Positions 56,880 through 64,000 of a DNA stretch of 64,000 nucleotides are shown piece after piece. Position 1 is the stretch's first letter. Each line of letters begins with the position of its first letter. Below the pieces are notes generated by a model. That model searched no databases. It saw nothing but the letters and a program-made list of their open reading frames with translations, and was not told the origin of the DNA. Both the position numbers and the translations under genes were made by a program. The stretch comes from Pseudonocardia sp. TRM90224 (GTDB taxonomy: Bacteria > Actinomycetota > Actinomycetes > Mycobacteriales > Pseudonocardiaceae), in assembly GCF_021245725.1 (NCBI RefSeq), contig NZ_JAJGSX010000018.1, positions 62,001 to 126,000 on the forward strand, given 5' to 3'.

Positions 56880-56890
56880 ACATCGGATGT
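56880..56890. promoter_or_regulatory. GntR operator, fucose regulon site 4 (autoregulation)
   Basis: ACATC-G-GATGT, perfect palindrome just before the GntR gene's Shine-Dalgarno. Confidence 0.7.
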
Positions 56891-56915
56891 CTGTGGAGGG
56901 TACGGGTAAAGCCGG

Positions 56916-57317
56916 CTATACCGCCGCAAGGGCGTCGATCTCCACCAGCATCACTTCGTGGGGGAGGTCGACGAACACGGTCGTCCGGCAGGGCAGCTCG
57001 CCGCTCGGCACGTGCTCGGCCATGTACGCGGCGTAGACCTCGTTCATCGCCGGGAAGTCGGCGCGGGTGGTGAGGTACACCCGCATCATGATCACGTCCT
57101 CCAGCGTCGCGCCGCCGGCCTCGATGATCGCCCGGACGTTCTCCAGCGTGCGCAGCGTCTGCTCCCGGACGTCGCCCTCGCCGATGTAGGTGCTGGTCGC
57201 CGGGTCCATCGGGCCCTGCCCCGACACCTGCAGCAGGCCGCCCTTGCGCAGGCCCTGGCTGTAGGTGTGGGCAGGTGCGGGTGCCGCGGTCGTGCTGACG
57301 ACGATCTTGCCGGTCAT
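56916..57317 (-). CDS. RidA-family enamine/imine deaminase
   Basis: Small protein of 133 residues of the YjgF/YER057c/RidA family: AHTYSQGLRKGGLLQVSGQGPMDP, ENVRAIIEAGGATLEDVIMMRVYLTT, DFPAMNEVYAAYM, and the conserved Arg in PCRTTVFVDLPHEVMLVEIDALA. RidA speeds hydrolysis of enamines/imines released by PLP dehydratases. The ATG overlaps the IclR stop, so it is last in the kinase-IclR-RidA operon, divergent from a PLP dehydratase-like gene; this fits a dehydration step on an amino acid or amino sugar acid. Confidence 0.9.
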   Translation of the reverse strand: MTGKIVVSTTAAPAPAHTYSQGLRKGGLLQVSGQGPMDPATSTYIGEGDVREQTLRTLENVRAIIEAGGATLEDVIMMRVYLTTRADFPAMNEVYAAYMAEHVPSGELPCRTTVFVDLPHEVMLVEIDALAAV

Positions 57318-58084
57318 GCGGGATGTCCCTTCCTCGGTTCGACAGGTCGCCACCCGCAGTCACGGGAGATGCGCTCGGTGACGGAGAGCAGGGCCGGCAG
57401 CAGGTCCAGCAGCCGGTCGTAGGTCATGACGATGTCGGGCACGGACACCGAGACGGCGGCAACCGCGCGGCCCGACGCGTCGCGGACGGGCGCGCCGACG
57501 CAGTTGATCGACGGCTCGTTCTCCTCGCGGTCGCGCGCCCAGCCCTGCGCACGGACCCGCGTGAGCTCGGCGCGGAACGCCGCCCGGTCGGTGATCGTGT
57601 TCGGGGTCGCCTTCGCGAAGGTCAGCGCGTCGAGCAGCACGTCGAGCTCACCCACCGGCAGGTCGGCCACCAGCACCTTGCCCGCCGCCGTCGAGTGCAC
57701 CGGCGCCCGCAGCCCGATCCGCGACGCCATCCGGACGTGGTCGTGCGACTCCAGCTTGTCGATGTAGACGACCTCGGTGCCGGCCAGCTCCGACAGGTGC
57801 GTCGTGCGGCCGTGCGCACGGTTGAACGTGGTGAGGTGCGGCGCCGCGATCCCGCGCACCTCGCGCTGGTCGAGCCCGCGCGACGACAGCTCGTGGATGC
57901 GCGCGCCGAGGTGGTAGCGATGGCTACCGTCGCGGAAGACGAAGTGCTCGTCCGCGAGCGTGCGCAGCAGCCGCAGCACCGTGGTCTTGTGCACGCCGAC
58001 GGCCGCGGCCAGCTCGTCGAGCGTCGCGGGCCCGGCACCCAGCCTGGTCAGGATCTGCAGCGCCTTACCGAGCGACTGGCTCAT
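57314..58084 (-). CDS. IclR-family regulator
   Basis: Regulator of 256 residues: winged helix (ATLDELAAAVGVHKTTVLRLLRTLADEHFVFRDGSHRYHLG, about 20-60) and an IclR effector domain (GTEVVYIDKLESHDHVRMASRIGLRAPVHSTAAGKVLVADL, INCVGAPVRDASGRAVAAVSVSVP). It starts inside the end of the sugar-kinase gene (20-base overlap). It probably binds the ACGCAAC/GTTGCGT palindrome in the divergent promoter upstream of the kinase. Confidence 0.9.
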   Translation of the reverse strand: MSQSLGKALQILTRLGAGPATLDELAAAVGVHKTTVLRLLRTLADEHFVFRDGSHRYHLGARIHELSSRGLDQREVRGIAAPHLTTFNRAHGRTTHLSELAGTEVVYIDKLESHDHVRMASRIGLRAPVHSTAAGKVLVADLPVGELDVLLDALTFAKATPNTITDRAAFRAELTRVRAQGWARDREENEPSINCVGAPVRDASGRAVAAVSVSVPDIVMTYDRLLDLLPALLSVTERISRDCGWRPVEPRKGHPA

Positions 58085-59066
58085 CAGCGTTCCTGACGTG
58101 CATCTCCGCCCACTCTCGCTCGGAGACGTCGAGCAGCGCCGCGGCGAGCGGCGGCGCGGAATCGCCCTCGATCATCAGGACGGCCGCCGCGCCGAGGTGG
58201 CCGCGGCGCAGGCAGCGCTGCACCGGCTCGTCGCGCAACACGCCGGTCAGCAGGCCCGCGGCAAAGGCGTCGCCGGCCCCGACGGGCTCCACGACGTCCA
58301 CGGCGAGCGCGGGCTGCACGACGACGTCGCCGGCCCGGTCGACGGCGTACGCCTCCCGCGCCCCGTCCTTGACGACGACGAGCCGCGGCCCGGGGAGCAA
58401 CGAACGCAGGGCGGCGGGCGAATCGGCACCGAACACGCGCCGGGCCTCGTCGGCGCCGACGAGCACGATGTCGGCCGCGCCGGCCAGTTCGACGACGACG
58501 GCCGGGTCGCCGTCGGGCCACATCTGCTCGCGCCAGTTGATGTCGAAGCTGGTCAGCGGCCCCTCGACGCGACGGGCGATCAGCAGCTCCCGCATCATCG
58601 CCGCCGACGTCGCCGAGATCGCCGCGGTGATGCCGCTCGTGTGCACCACTCGCGCCGAGGCCATCCGCTCCCGCACGGCGGGCACGTCGAGGAACGCCGG
58701 CCCCATCGCGGAGGCCGCCGACCCGGCGCGCCGGTAGAGCATGCGAGTCGCCGGCTGCCCGTCGGCGTCGACGTCGCTCGCCTTGGCGTAGCAGCCGGTC
58801 GGATGCTCGGGGTCGACCTCGATGCCGCCGGTATCGACGCCGTGGTCGCGCAGCTGGCCGACGAGGAACGTGCCGAGCGGGTCGTCTCCGACCCGGCCCA
58901 CCCACGCCACGTCGACGTCGGCGGCCGCGAGCCCCATGGCCACGTTGAGCTCGGCGCCCGCCGGCAGGGCCGAAGCAATCAGGGCCGTCGCTGGATCGGG
59001 CGGGCCGTCGGACAGTGCGGGGAGGAGGGCGAGCGCCTCGCCGAGACAGACCACGGCAGCAGGCAC
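58065..59066 (-). CDS. PfkB-family sugar kinase, probable 2-keto-3-deoxygluconate kinase
   Basis: Ribokinase/PfkB-family kinase of 333 residues. VCLGEALALLPAL start, GAELNVAMGLAAADVDVAWVGRVGDDPLG, the KDG-kinase pattern LYRRAGSAASAM (substrate-binding Tyr/Arg), INWREQMWPDG, and the catalytic PVGAGDAFAAGLL (Asp about 280). KDG kinases give KDPG, the substrate of the KDPG aldolase encoded at the end of the divergent operon. GTG 59066, behind GGAGGG. Overlaps IclR by 20 bases. Confidence 0.82.
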   Translation of the reverse strand: MPAAVVCLGEALALLPALSDGPPDPATALIASALPAGAELNVAMGLAAADVDVAWVGRVGDDPLGTFLVGQLRDHGVDTGGIEVDPEHPTGCYAKASDVDADGQPATRMLYRRAGSAASAMGPAFLDVPAVRERMASARVVHTSGITAAISATSAAMMRELLIARRVEGPLTSFDINWREQMWPDGDPAVVVELAGAADIVLVGADEARRVFGADSPAALRSLLPGPRLVVVKDGAREAYAVDRAGDVVVQPALAVDVVEPVGAGDAFAAGLLTGVLRDEPVQRCLRRGHLGAAAVLMIEGDSAPPLAAALLDVSEREWAEMHVRNADEPVAR

Positions 59067-59127
59067 TGGCCCCGCCCTCCTGATTGACGCGTTCGGCGCG
59101 GCGATGCTACAACCGCCGTAGCGACAT

Positions 59128-59155
59128 ACGCAACGATGGTTGCGTGAGACGCAAC
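59128..59155. promoter_or_regulatory. Probable IclR operator
   Basis: Perfect inverted repeat ACGCAAC-GATG-GTTGCGT at 59128-59145, followed by a third half-site GACGCAAC at 59148-59155, in the divergent promoter of the kinase and PLP-enzyme operons. Confidence 0.7.
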
Positions 59156-59169
59156 CGAGAAGAGGGTGC

Positions 59170-60411
59170 ATGGACGGCACATCCGGGCTGCACGCGTGGG
59201 ACAAGTCCCTGCCCGCCGCGGCGGACGGCATGGCGGCAACCGACTTCGTAGCGACGAAACCACGACTCTCGACCTTCAGCACACCCCTGCTGGTGCTCAG
59301 CTCACCCGCGATGGACGCGAACCTCGACCGGATGGCGGCGCACTGCGCCGAGCACGGACTCGCGCTCGCACCCCATGGCAAGACCACGATGGCGCCGGCG
59401 CTCTGGGACCGGATGCTCCGGGCGGGGGCGTGGGGCATCACGATCGCGAACGCGGCGCAGCTGCGGGTCGCGGTCACGTTCGGCGTGCGGCGGATCATCC
59501 ACGCGAACGCGCTGGTCGACCCGGTCGCGCTGGCCTGGCTCGCCGACGTCCAGCGGGCCGACGCCGGCCTGCAGGTGCTGACCTGGGTCGACTCGACCGG
59601 CACGGTCGCCGCGATGGACGCTGCACTGGCCACGGCCGCGCCGTCGCACCCGATCGATGTGCTCGTCGAGCTGGGCGCGCCGAACGCGCGCACCGGCGCG
59701 CGGGACGTCGCGACCGCGCAGGCCGTCGCCGCCGCGGTCGACGCGAGCCCGTACCTGCGGCTGGCCGGCACGGCGGGTTACGAGGGCTCGCTCGCGCACG
59801 ACGCGACGGACGCCTCGCTCGCGATCGTCCGTCGCTACCTGCAGGACCTCGCCGAGCTGCACGGATCGCTCGCCGTCGACGGCGACTCGATCATCACCGC
59901 GGGCGGCAGCTCGTTCTTCGACGTCGTCACCGAGGTGCTCGCCCCGCTGGCGGCCCCCGGCACCGAGGTGGTGCTGCGCTCGGGCGCCTACATGATCCAC
60001 GACGACGGCTTCTACCGGCGCATCTCACCGTTCAGCCGCGACGGCGACGCGCCGTTCCGCTCGGCGATGCACGCGTGGGCACGGGTGATCTCGCAGCCGG
60101 AGCCGGGGCTGGCGCTGCTCGACGCCGGCAAGCGCGACGTCCCGTACGACGAGGGCCTCCCGGTGCCACAGCTGATCGCCGACCAGCTGGGCGCGCCCGC
60201 CATGCCACTGGAGGGCGAGATCACGGCCGTCAACGACCAGCACGCGTACCTCCGCTACGACCCCGCCACGGTGGTGCGGGTCGGGCAAGTGGTCCGGCTG
60301 GGTCTCTCGCACCCCTGCACGGCGTTCGACAAGTGGCGCTGGATCCCCGTGATCGACGAGGAGGACGTCGCCGACCCGGTGGTCACGGAGCTGGTCAGGA
60401 CGTACTTCTGA
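59170..60411 (+). CDS. PLP enzyme of the D-serine dehydratase/D-threonine aldolase family
   Basis: Fold-type III PLP protein of 413 residues. The N-terminal alanine-racemase-like barrel holds the PLP Lys in LAPHGKTTMAPALWDRM (about 76); later VLVELGAPNARTGARD, and the C-terminal domain has the His-x-Cys zinc pair in GLSHPCTAFDKW. That zinc site is a feature of eukaryotic-type D-serine dehydratases, so a dehydratase is more likely than an aldolase. In an operon with a deacylase, KDPG aldolase, KDG kinase and RidA, a D-glucosaminate-type dehydration to KDG is my inference; D-serine or another D-amino acid is the alternative. Confidence 0.8.
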   Translation: MDGTSGLHAWDKSLPAAADGMAATDFVATKPRLSTFSTPLLVLSSPAMDANLDRMAAHCAEHGLALAPHGKTTMAPALWDRMLRAGAWGITIANAAQLRVAVTFGVRRIIHANALVDPVALAWLADVQRADAGLQVLTWVDSTGTVAAMDAALATAAPSHPIDVLVELGAPNARTGARDVATAQAVAAAVDASPYLRLAGTAGYEGSLAHDATDASLAIVRRYLQDLAELHGSLAVDGDSIITAGGSSFFDVVTEVLAPLAAPGTEVVLRSGAYMIHDDGFYRRISPFSRDGDAPFRSAMHAWARVISQPEPGLALLDAGKRDVPYDEGLPVPQLIADQLGAPAMPLEGEITAVNDQHAYLRYDPATVVRVGQVVRLGLSHPCTAFDKWRWIPVIDEEDVADPVVTELVRTYF

Positions 60412-62009
60412 TGCGGACCCTCGTCCGGCACGCCGCTGTCGTCGACGGCACCGAGTCCGACCGGTACACCGCCGACGTGCTCGTCGACGGCGGACGGATC
60501 GCCGCGATCGGGACGGTCCGCGAATCGGCCGACCGTGTGATCGACGCCGACGGGCTGGTGCTCTCCCCCGGCTTCATCGACATGCACTCCCACTCCGACC
60601 TGCAGATCCTGCTCGACACCGAGCACCTCGCGAAGATCAGCCAGGGCTGCACCACGGAAGTGTTCGGGCAGGACGGCCTCTCCTACGCACCGGTGGACGA
60701 CGCCGCGCTCGCGATGCTGCGCCGCAAGATCGCCGGCTGGAACTCCGACCCGGGCCCCGAGACGTTCACCTGGCGCAGCGTCGGGCAGTACCTCGACCGG
60801 CTCGACCAGGGCGTAGCGGGCAACGCGGCCTACCTCGTGCCGCACGGAGTGGTGCGCGCGCTCGTCTGCGGCTGGGACGACGTGCCGGCCACCGACGCCG
60901 ACATCGCCGCCATGCAGGAGATCGTGCGCGTCGCGATGGCCGAGGGCGCCGTCGGGATGTCCGCCGGGCTGACGTACACGCCGGGCATGTACGCCGGGTC
61001 GGCCGAGCTGATCGCGCTCTGCCGCACGGTGGGCGAGCTCGGCGGGTTCTTCGCACCGCACCACCGCTCGTACGGCAAGGGCGCGCTCGACGCCTACGCC
61101 GAGATGATCGACCTCACCACGCGGGCGGGCTGCCCGCTGCACCTCGCGCACGCGTGCATGAACTTCAGCCCGAACAAGGGCCGGGGCGCGGAGCTCGTCG
61201 AGCTGCTGGACGGGGCGATCGCCCGCGGCGCCGACATCACGCTCGACACCTACCCCTACCTGCCCGGCGCGACGACGCTCTCGGCCGTGCTGCCGAGCTG
61301 GTCGTCGTCGGGTGGGCTGGACGAGACGCTGCGGCGGTTGCACGACCCGTCGGCGCTCGCGCGGATCAAGGACGACCTGGAGGTCCGCGGGTCCGACGGG
61401 CACCACGGTGTGGTCGTCGACTGGGACATGATCGAGATCAGCGGCGTGACCAACCCCGACCTCGACGGCGCCGTCGGCCGGACCGTCGCACAGCTCGCCC
61501 ACGACCACGGCAAGGCGCCGTTCGACGCGTTCGTCGACCTGCTGGTCCGCGACGACCTCGGCACCGGGATCCTGCACCACATCGGGCACGAGGAGAACGT
61601 CCGGACGATCATGCGGCACTCCCGGCACACCGGCGGGAGCGACGGGATCCTCGTCGGCGCGAAGCCGCATCCCCGCGCTTGGGGGACGTTCCCGCGCTAC
61701 CTCGGGCACTACAGCCGCGACCTGGGCGTCTTCTCGCTGGAGGAGTGCGTCGGGCACCTCACCGGACGCGCCGCCGCGCGGCTGCGGCTGCACGACCGCG
61801 GGCTCGTCCGCACCGGCTACGCCGCCGACCTCGTGCTGTTCGACCCGGCGACGATCGCCGACACCGCCACCTACCCCGACCCCCGCCAGGCGGCGACCGG
61901 TATCCCTTACGTGTTCGTGAACGGAGAACTCGCCATGGACGACGGACGCCGCACCAGCGCGCTGGCCGGGAAGGCGCTGCGCCGCCGAGCGGACGGGTCG
62001 GTCGCGTGA
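60411..62009 (+). CDS. N-acyl-D-amino-acid deacylase family amidohydrolase
   Basis: D-aminoacylase-type amidohydrolase of 532 residues: LVLSPGFIDMHSHSDLQILL (HxH metal site), ISQGCTTEVFGQDGLSYAP, GMSAGLTYTPGMYAGSAELIALC, FFAPHHRSYG, LHLAHACMNF, and GSDGILVGAKPHPRAWGTFPRYLG near the C-terminus. In classical D-aminoacylases the segment ISQGVTT..GNCG supplies a metal Cys; here it is GQDG, so the metal site differs. It overlaps the PLP-enzyme stop by one base (TGATG). In this context it may remove acetyl from an N-acetylated aldonic acid. Confidence 0.8.
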   Translation: MRTLVRHAAVVDGTESDRYTADVLVDGGRIAAIGTVRESADRVIDADGLVLSPGFIDMHSHSDLQILLDTEHLAKISQGCTTEVFGQDGLSYAPVDDAALAMLRRKIAGWNSDPGPETFTWRSVGQYLDRLDQGVAGNAAYLVPHGVVRALVCGWDDVPATDADIAAMQEIVRVAMAEGAVGMSAGLTYTPGMYAGSAELIALCRTVGELGGFFAPHHRSYGKGALDAYAEMIDLTTRAGCPLHLAHACMNFSPNKGRGAELVELLDGAIARGADITLDTYPYLPGATTLSAVLPSWSSSGGLDETLRRLHDPSALARIKDDLEVRGSDGHHGVVVDWDMIEISGVTNPDLDGAVGRTVAQLAHDHGKAPFDAFVDLLVRDDLGTGILHHIGHEENVRTIMRHSRHTGGSDGILVGAKPHPRAWGTFPRYLGHYSRDLGVFSLEECVGHLTGRAAARLRLHDRGLVRTGYAADLVLFDPATIADTATYPDPRQAATGIPYVFVNGELAMDDGRRTSALAGKALRRRADGSVA

Positions 62010-62644
62010 ACCCGCTCGACCCGATGCACGTGATGGACGTGCTGCGCACCGACCGCGCGCTGACCGTTGTGCGCGCCGACCGGATCCCCGACCCGGTCGC
62101 GCTCTCGATCGCGCTCGCCGAGGGCGGCATCCGCACCGTCGAGCTGACGTTCACGACGCCGGGGGTGCTCGACCACATCACGAAGGCGGCGGGCGCCGGT
62201 GTGCTCATCGGCGCCGGCACGGTCATGTCGGACGAGCAGGCCCGTGCCGCGATCGACTCCGGGGCCCGGTTCCTCGTCACGCCGGGCCTGCGGCCCGCGG
62301 TCGCCGAGGTCGCCGTCGCCGCGGGCGTGCCGGTATTCCTCGGCGCCTTCACCCCGACCGAGGTCGCGACGGCCCTCGACCTGGGCGCGGCCGCCGTCAA
62401 GATCTTCCCGGCCGGACGGCTCGGCCCGAAGTACCTCTCCGACCTGCGCGGGCCCTACCCGGGCATCGGGCTGGTCCCCTCGGGCGGGCTGTCGGCCGAC
62501 AACGCCGCGGAGTACCTCGCCGCAGGCGCCCTCGCCGTCAGCGCCGGGACGAGCGTCGTGCCGCCGGCGGTCGTCGAGGCCGGGGAGTGGGCGGAGATCA
62601 CCGCCCGCGCCCGGACGTTCGCGGCAGCGATCGCGGCAAGGTAA
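62006..62644 (+). CDS. eda: 2-keto-3-deoxy-6-phosphogluconate (KDPG) aldolase
   Basis: Class I aldolase of 212 residues that cleaves KDPG to pyruvate and glyceraldehyde-3-phosphate. Motifs: VRADRIPDPVALSIALAEGGIRTVELTFTTPG (Glu of the active site), GAGTVMSDEQARAAIDSGARFLVTPG, and the Schiff-base Lys in AAAVKIFPAGRLGPKYLSDLRGPYPG, then LVPSGGLSADNAAEYLAAGALAVSAGTSVV. The GTG overlaps the deacylase stop by three bases. Together with the KDG kinase it forms a short Entner-Doudoroff-like tail. Confidence 0.9.
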   Translation: MNPLDPMHVMDVLRTDRALTVVRADRIPDPVALSIALAEGGIRTVELTFTTPGVLDHITKAAGAGVLIGAGTVMSDEQARAAIDSGARFLVTPGLRPAVAEVAVAAGVPVFLGAFTPTEVATALDLGAAAVKIFPAGRLGPKYLSDLRGPYPGIGLVPSGGLSADNAAEYLAAGALAVSAGTSVVPPAVVEAGEWAEITARARTFAAAIAAR

Positions 62645-62762
62645 CCCGCTGCACCCACCCCGCCCGCCCGCGACGAGCGCGGGGGGTTGCGCGACGCATA
62701 CGCCGGGCCGCTGCGCCGGCCACGACGAGGTCACGGACGGCGCTTCCTGTCGCCCGTCCGCG

Positions 62763-62768
62763 CTACCC
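62763..62768 (+). promoter_or_regulatory. Possible -10 box of the coiled-coil protein gene
   Basis: TACCCT in the 166-base gap before 62811. Nothing else is recognised in that gap. Weak. Confidence 0.3.
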
Positions 62769-62810
62769 TCCCGTCACCGAGCAGCGGCCGAGGGGGGTGG
62801 TGCGACGGTG

Positions 62811-63998
62811 ATGAGCAACGTCGACGTGCTGTCCGAGCTGGAGCGCCGGGCGGCGGCTGAAGGCCGCATCGCGGCGGCCCTCGTCGAGCTCGAACGCCAC
62901 CCCGGCCACATCCTGCTGAGCACCGCGACCCTCACCGGGCGCACGGCCGAGCGTTGGGCCGCCGCGTCCGCCGCGCTCGCCGGGTTGTGGCGCGATTTCG
63001 CGACCCACCAGCGGATCGTCGCCGACGCCGAGGCGGTGCGGGCGCGCAAGGCCCGTCCCGGCGAGCCCGAGCTGGCCGAGCTGCGCCGGTTGTTGGTCGA
63101 GGCGTCGATCGAAGAGCGGCGCACGGTCGTCGAGCGCCGGTTGAGCGGCGATGTCGTCGATGTCGAGACGATCACGTTGCCGGATCTCGCCGAGCGGATG
63201 GAGAGCGCGTTCAAGCTCGTCGACGAGCTGGTCGAGACGTGCGGCGCGCTGCACGCCCAGCTGCTCGCCGGCCTCACACCGCTCGCGGAGCGGGCCAACG
63301 CCGCCCGCGTGCTGGCGCACGAGCTGGGCGAGGACCTCACGGCGGTCACGGCGCGGATCGCGGCGCTCGACAGCGAGGGCACTTCCGACCCGCTCTCGCT
63401 CGCCGACGGCGTGCTCGCGGCCCGGCTCGCGGAGCTCGACGCCGAGCTGGGCGCCGCGTCGGCCGCGCTGGCCGAGCACGCCGCCGCGCGGGCCGGATGG
63501 GACGACACGATCGCGGCGCTCACGTCCGGCATCGCCGCGCTCGGTCCGCTGCGCTCCGCGGCGCTCGACGCGTGGCAGCACGCCGCCGAGCGGATCGTCG
63601 GCCCCGTCCCCGAGGTCCCGCCCGATCGGACGGCCGCGCTGGGCCGGCAGCTCGCCGAGCTCCAGGCGCCGGGGCCCTGGCAGGCCCGGGCGGCGGCCGC
63701 CGAGCGGCTGCGGATCTCCGTGGCCGAGGCGGCCGGCGAGCTGCGCACGGCCCACCAGCTCGCCACCGGCCTGCTGGAGCGGCGCGCCGAGCTCCGCGGG
63801 CGGCTGGAGGCGTTCCGCGCCAAGGCCACCCGGCTCGGCCACGCCGAGCGCCCCGAGCTGCTGGCGCTCGACAGCGAGCTGCGCGAGCTGTTGTGGAGCC
63901 GCCCGTGCGACCTCGCCGCCGCCACCCGCGCGCTCGCCGCCTACCAGCGCCACCTGCACGCACCCAACCCCACTGATCAGCAAGGACGCACCGCATGA
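62811..63998 (+). CDS. Ala-rich coiled-coil protein of unknown function
   Basis: Cytosolic protein of 395 residues, almost wholly helical and rich in Ala, Leu, Glu and Arg. It starts MSNVDVLSELERRAAAEGRIAAALVELERHPGHILL, has heptad-like stretches (RRLLVEASIEERRTVVERRL, LAARLAELDAELGAASAALAEH), and ends with a Cys-containing SRPCDLAAATRALAAYQRHLHAPNP. No signal peptide or membrane segment. ATG 62811 is used; GTG 62808 is adjacent. The stop overlaps an ATG at 63995, so another gene follows in the same operon. I do not recognise a family; its role cannot be stated. Confidence 0.7.
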   Translation: MSNVDVLSELERRAAAEGRIAAALVELERHPGHILLSTATLTGRTAERWAAASAALAGLWRDFATHQRIVADAEAVRARKARPGEPELAELRRLLVEASIEERRTVVERRLSGDVVDVETITLPDLAERMESAFKLVDELVETCGALHAQLLAGLTPLAERANAARVLAHELGEDLTAVTARIAALDSEGTSDPLSLADGVLAARLAELDAELGAASAALAEHAAARAGWDDTIAALTSGIAALGPLRSAALDAWQHAAERIVGPVPEVPPDRTAALGRQLAELQAPGPWQARAAAAERLRISVAEAAGELRTAHQLATGLLERRAELRGRLEAFRAKATRLGHAERPELLALDSELRELLWSRPCDLAAATRALAAYQRHLHAPNPTDQQGRTA

Positions 63999-64000
63999 CG
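63995..64000 (+). CDS. Start of a further gene at the right edge
   Basis: ATG at 63995 overlaps the stop of the coiled-coil gene (ATGA), with AAGGAC upstream. Only two codons are inside the window, so the product cannot be named. Confidence 0.4.

Noticed and set aside
59170..60411. D-threonine aldolase
   Set aside because: The His-x-Cys zinc pair at the C-terminus favours the dehydratase branch, though substrate is unproven.

Overview
The window is a very GC-rich, gene-dense piece of an actinomycete chromosome. GTG and TTG starts are common, genes overlap by ATGA or GTGA, and there are TAT signals, a luciferase-like (F420-type) oxidoreductase, a mycofactocin-type SDR, a DivIVA-like coiled-coil protein and an IdeR-type iron box. 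Together these suggest a soil member of the Pseudonocardiales (Pseudonocardia-like); that placement is inference. I see no rRNA, tRNA, CRISPR array, transposase or phage gene, and no gene-free stretch longer than about 200 bases.

1-12.6 kb, oxalate/glyoxylate block: an acyl-CoA synthetase fragment, formyl-CoA:oxalate CoA-transferase, a TPP decarboxylase/lyase, a divergent PanE-family reductase (candidate oxalyl-CoA reductase), then sucC-like, sucD-like, hyi, glxR and gcl in one coupled operon, an OxlT-like transporter and a GntR regulator. CATACTGCATAC-type sites lie at both divergent promoters. Read together: oxalate is imported, activated to oxalyl-CoA, then decarboxylated or reduced to glyoxylate, which goes to glycerate.

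12.7-22.3 kb, mixed: SnoaL-like and LysR genes, a two-component system, a multicopper oxidase, an MFS exporter, a P450 with a divergent TetR, and an AraC regulator.

22.3-34.9 kb, catabolic island: a nine-gene run (MFS, LLM oxidoreductase, P450, NuoF-like flavoprotein, ferredoxin, SnoaL-like, DUF1028, M20 amidohydrolase, arginine-deiminase-fold hydrolase) and a second run (Rieske oxygenase, alpha/beta hydrolase, second deiminase-fold hydrolase) around one TetR gene. The substrate is unknown; a guanidino or ureido compound is a reasonable guess.

34.9-42 kb, mixed: DivIVA-like protein, acyl-CoA dehydrogenase without an ordinary start codon, PhoX-like protein, mycofactocin-type SDR, amidase, and siderophore-interacting protein behind an IdeR box.

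42-62.6 kb, sugar island: (a) NgcEFG-like amino-sugar ABC transporter with SIS protein, RpiR regulator and a divergent GlcNAc-type kinase; (b) a non-phosphorylating L-fucose route (aldo/keto reductase, lactonase, L-fuconate dehydratase, SDR, ribose-type ABC transporter, GntR) with ACATCSGATGT sites at its promoters; (c) RidA, IclR, KDG kinase, a PLP dehydratase-like enzyme, a D-aminoacylase-family deacetylase and KDPG aldolase, which together would convert N-acetyl-D-glucosaminate (oxidised chitin monomer) to pyruvate and glyceraldehyde-3-phosphate. A coiled-coil protein of unknown function closes the window.

Two families of long imperfect palindromes sit at the 3' ends of genes throughout: ten copies built on CCCCACCGTTTTG, and two on GGGCAGGAAAG. 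They look like bidirectional terminators or REP-like elements and are the most unusual structural feature of the window.
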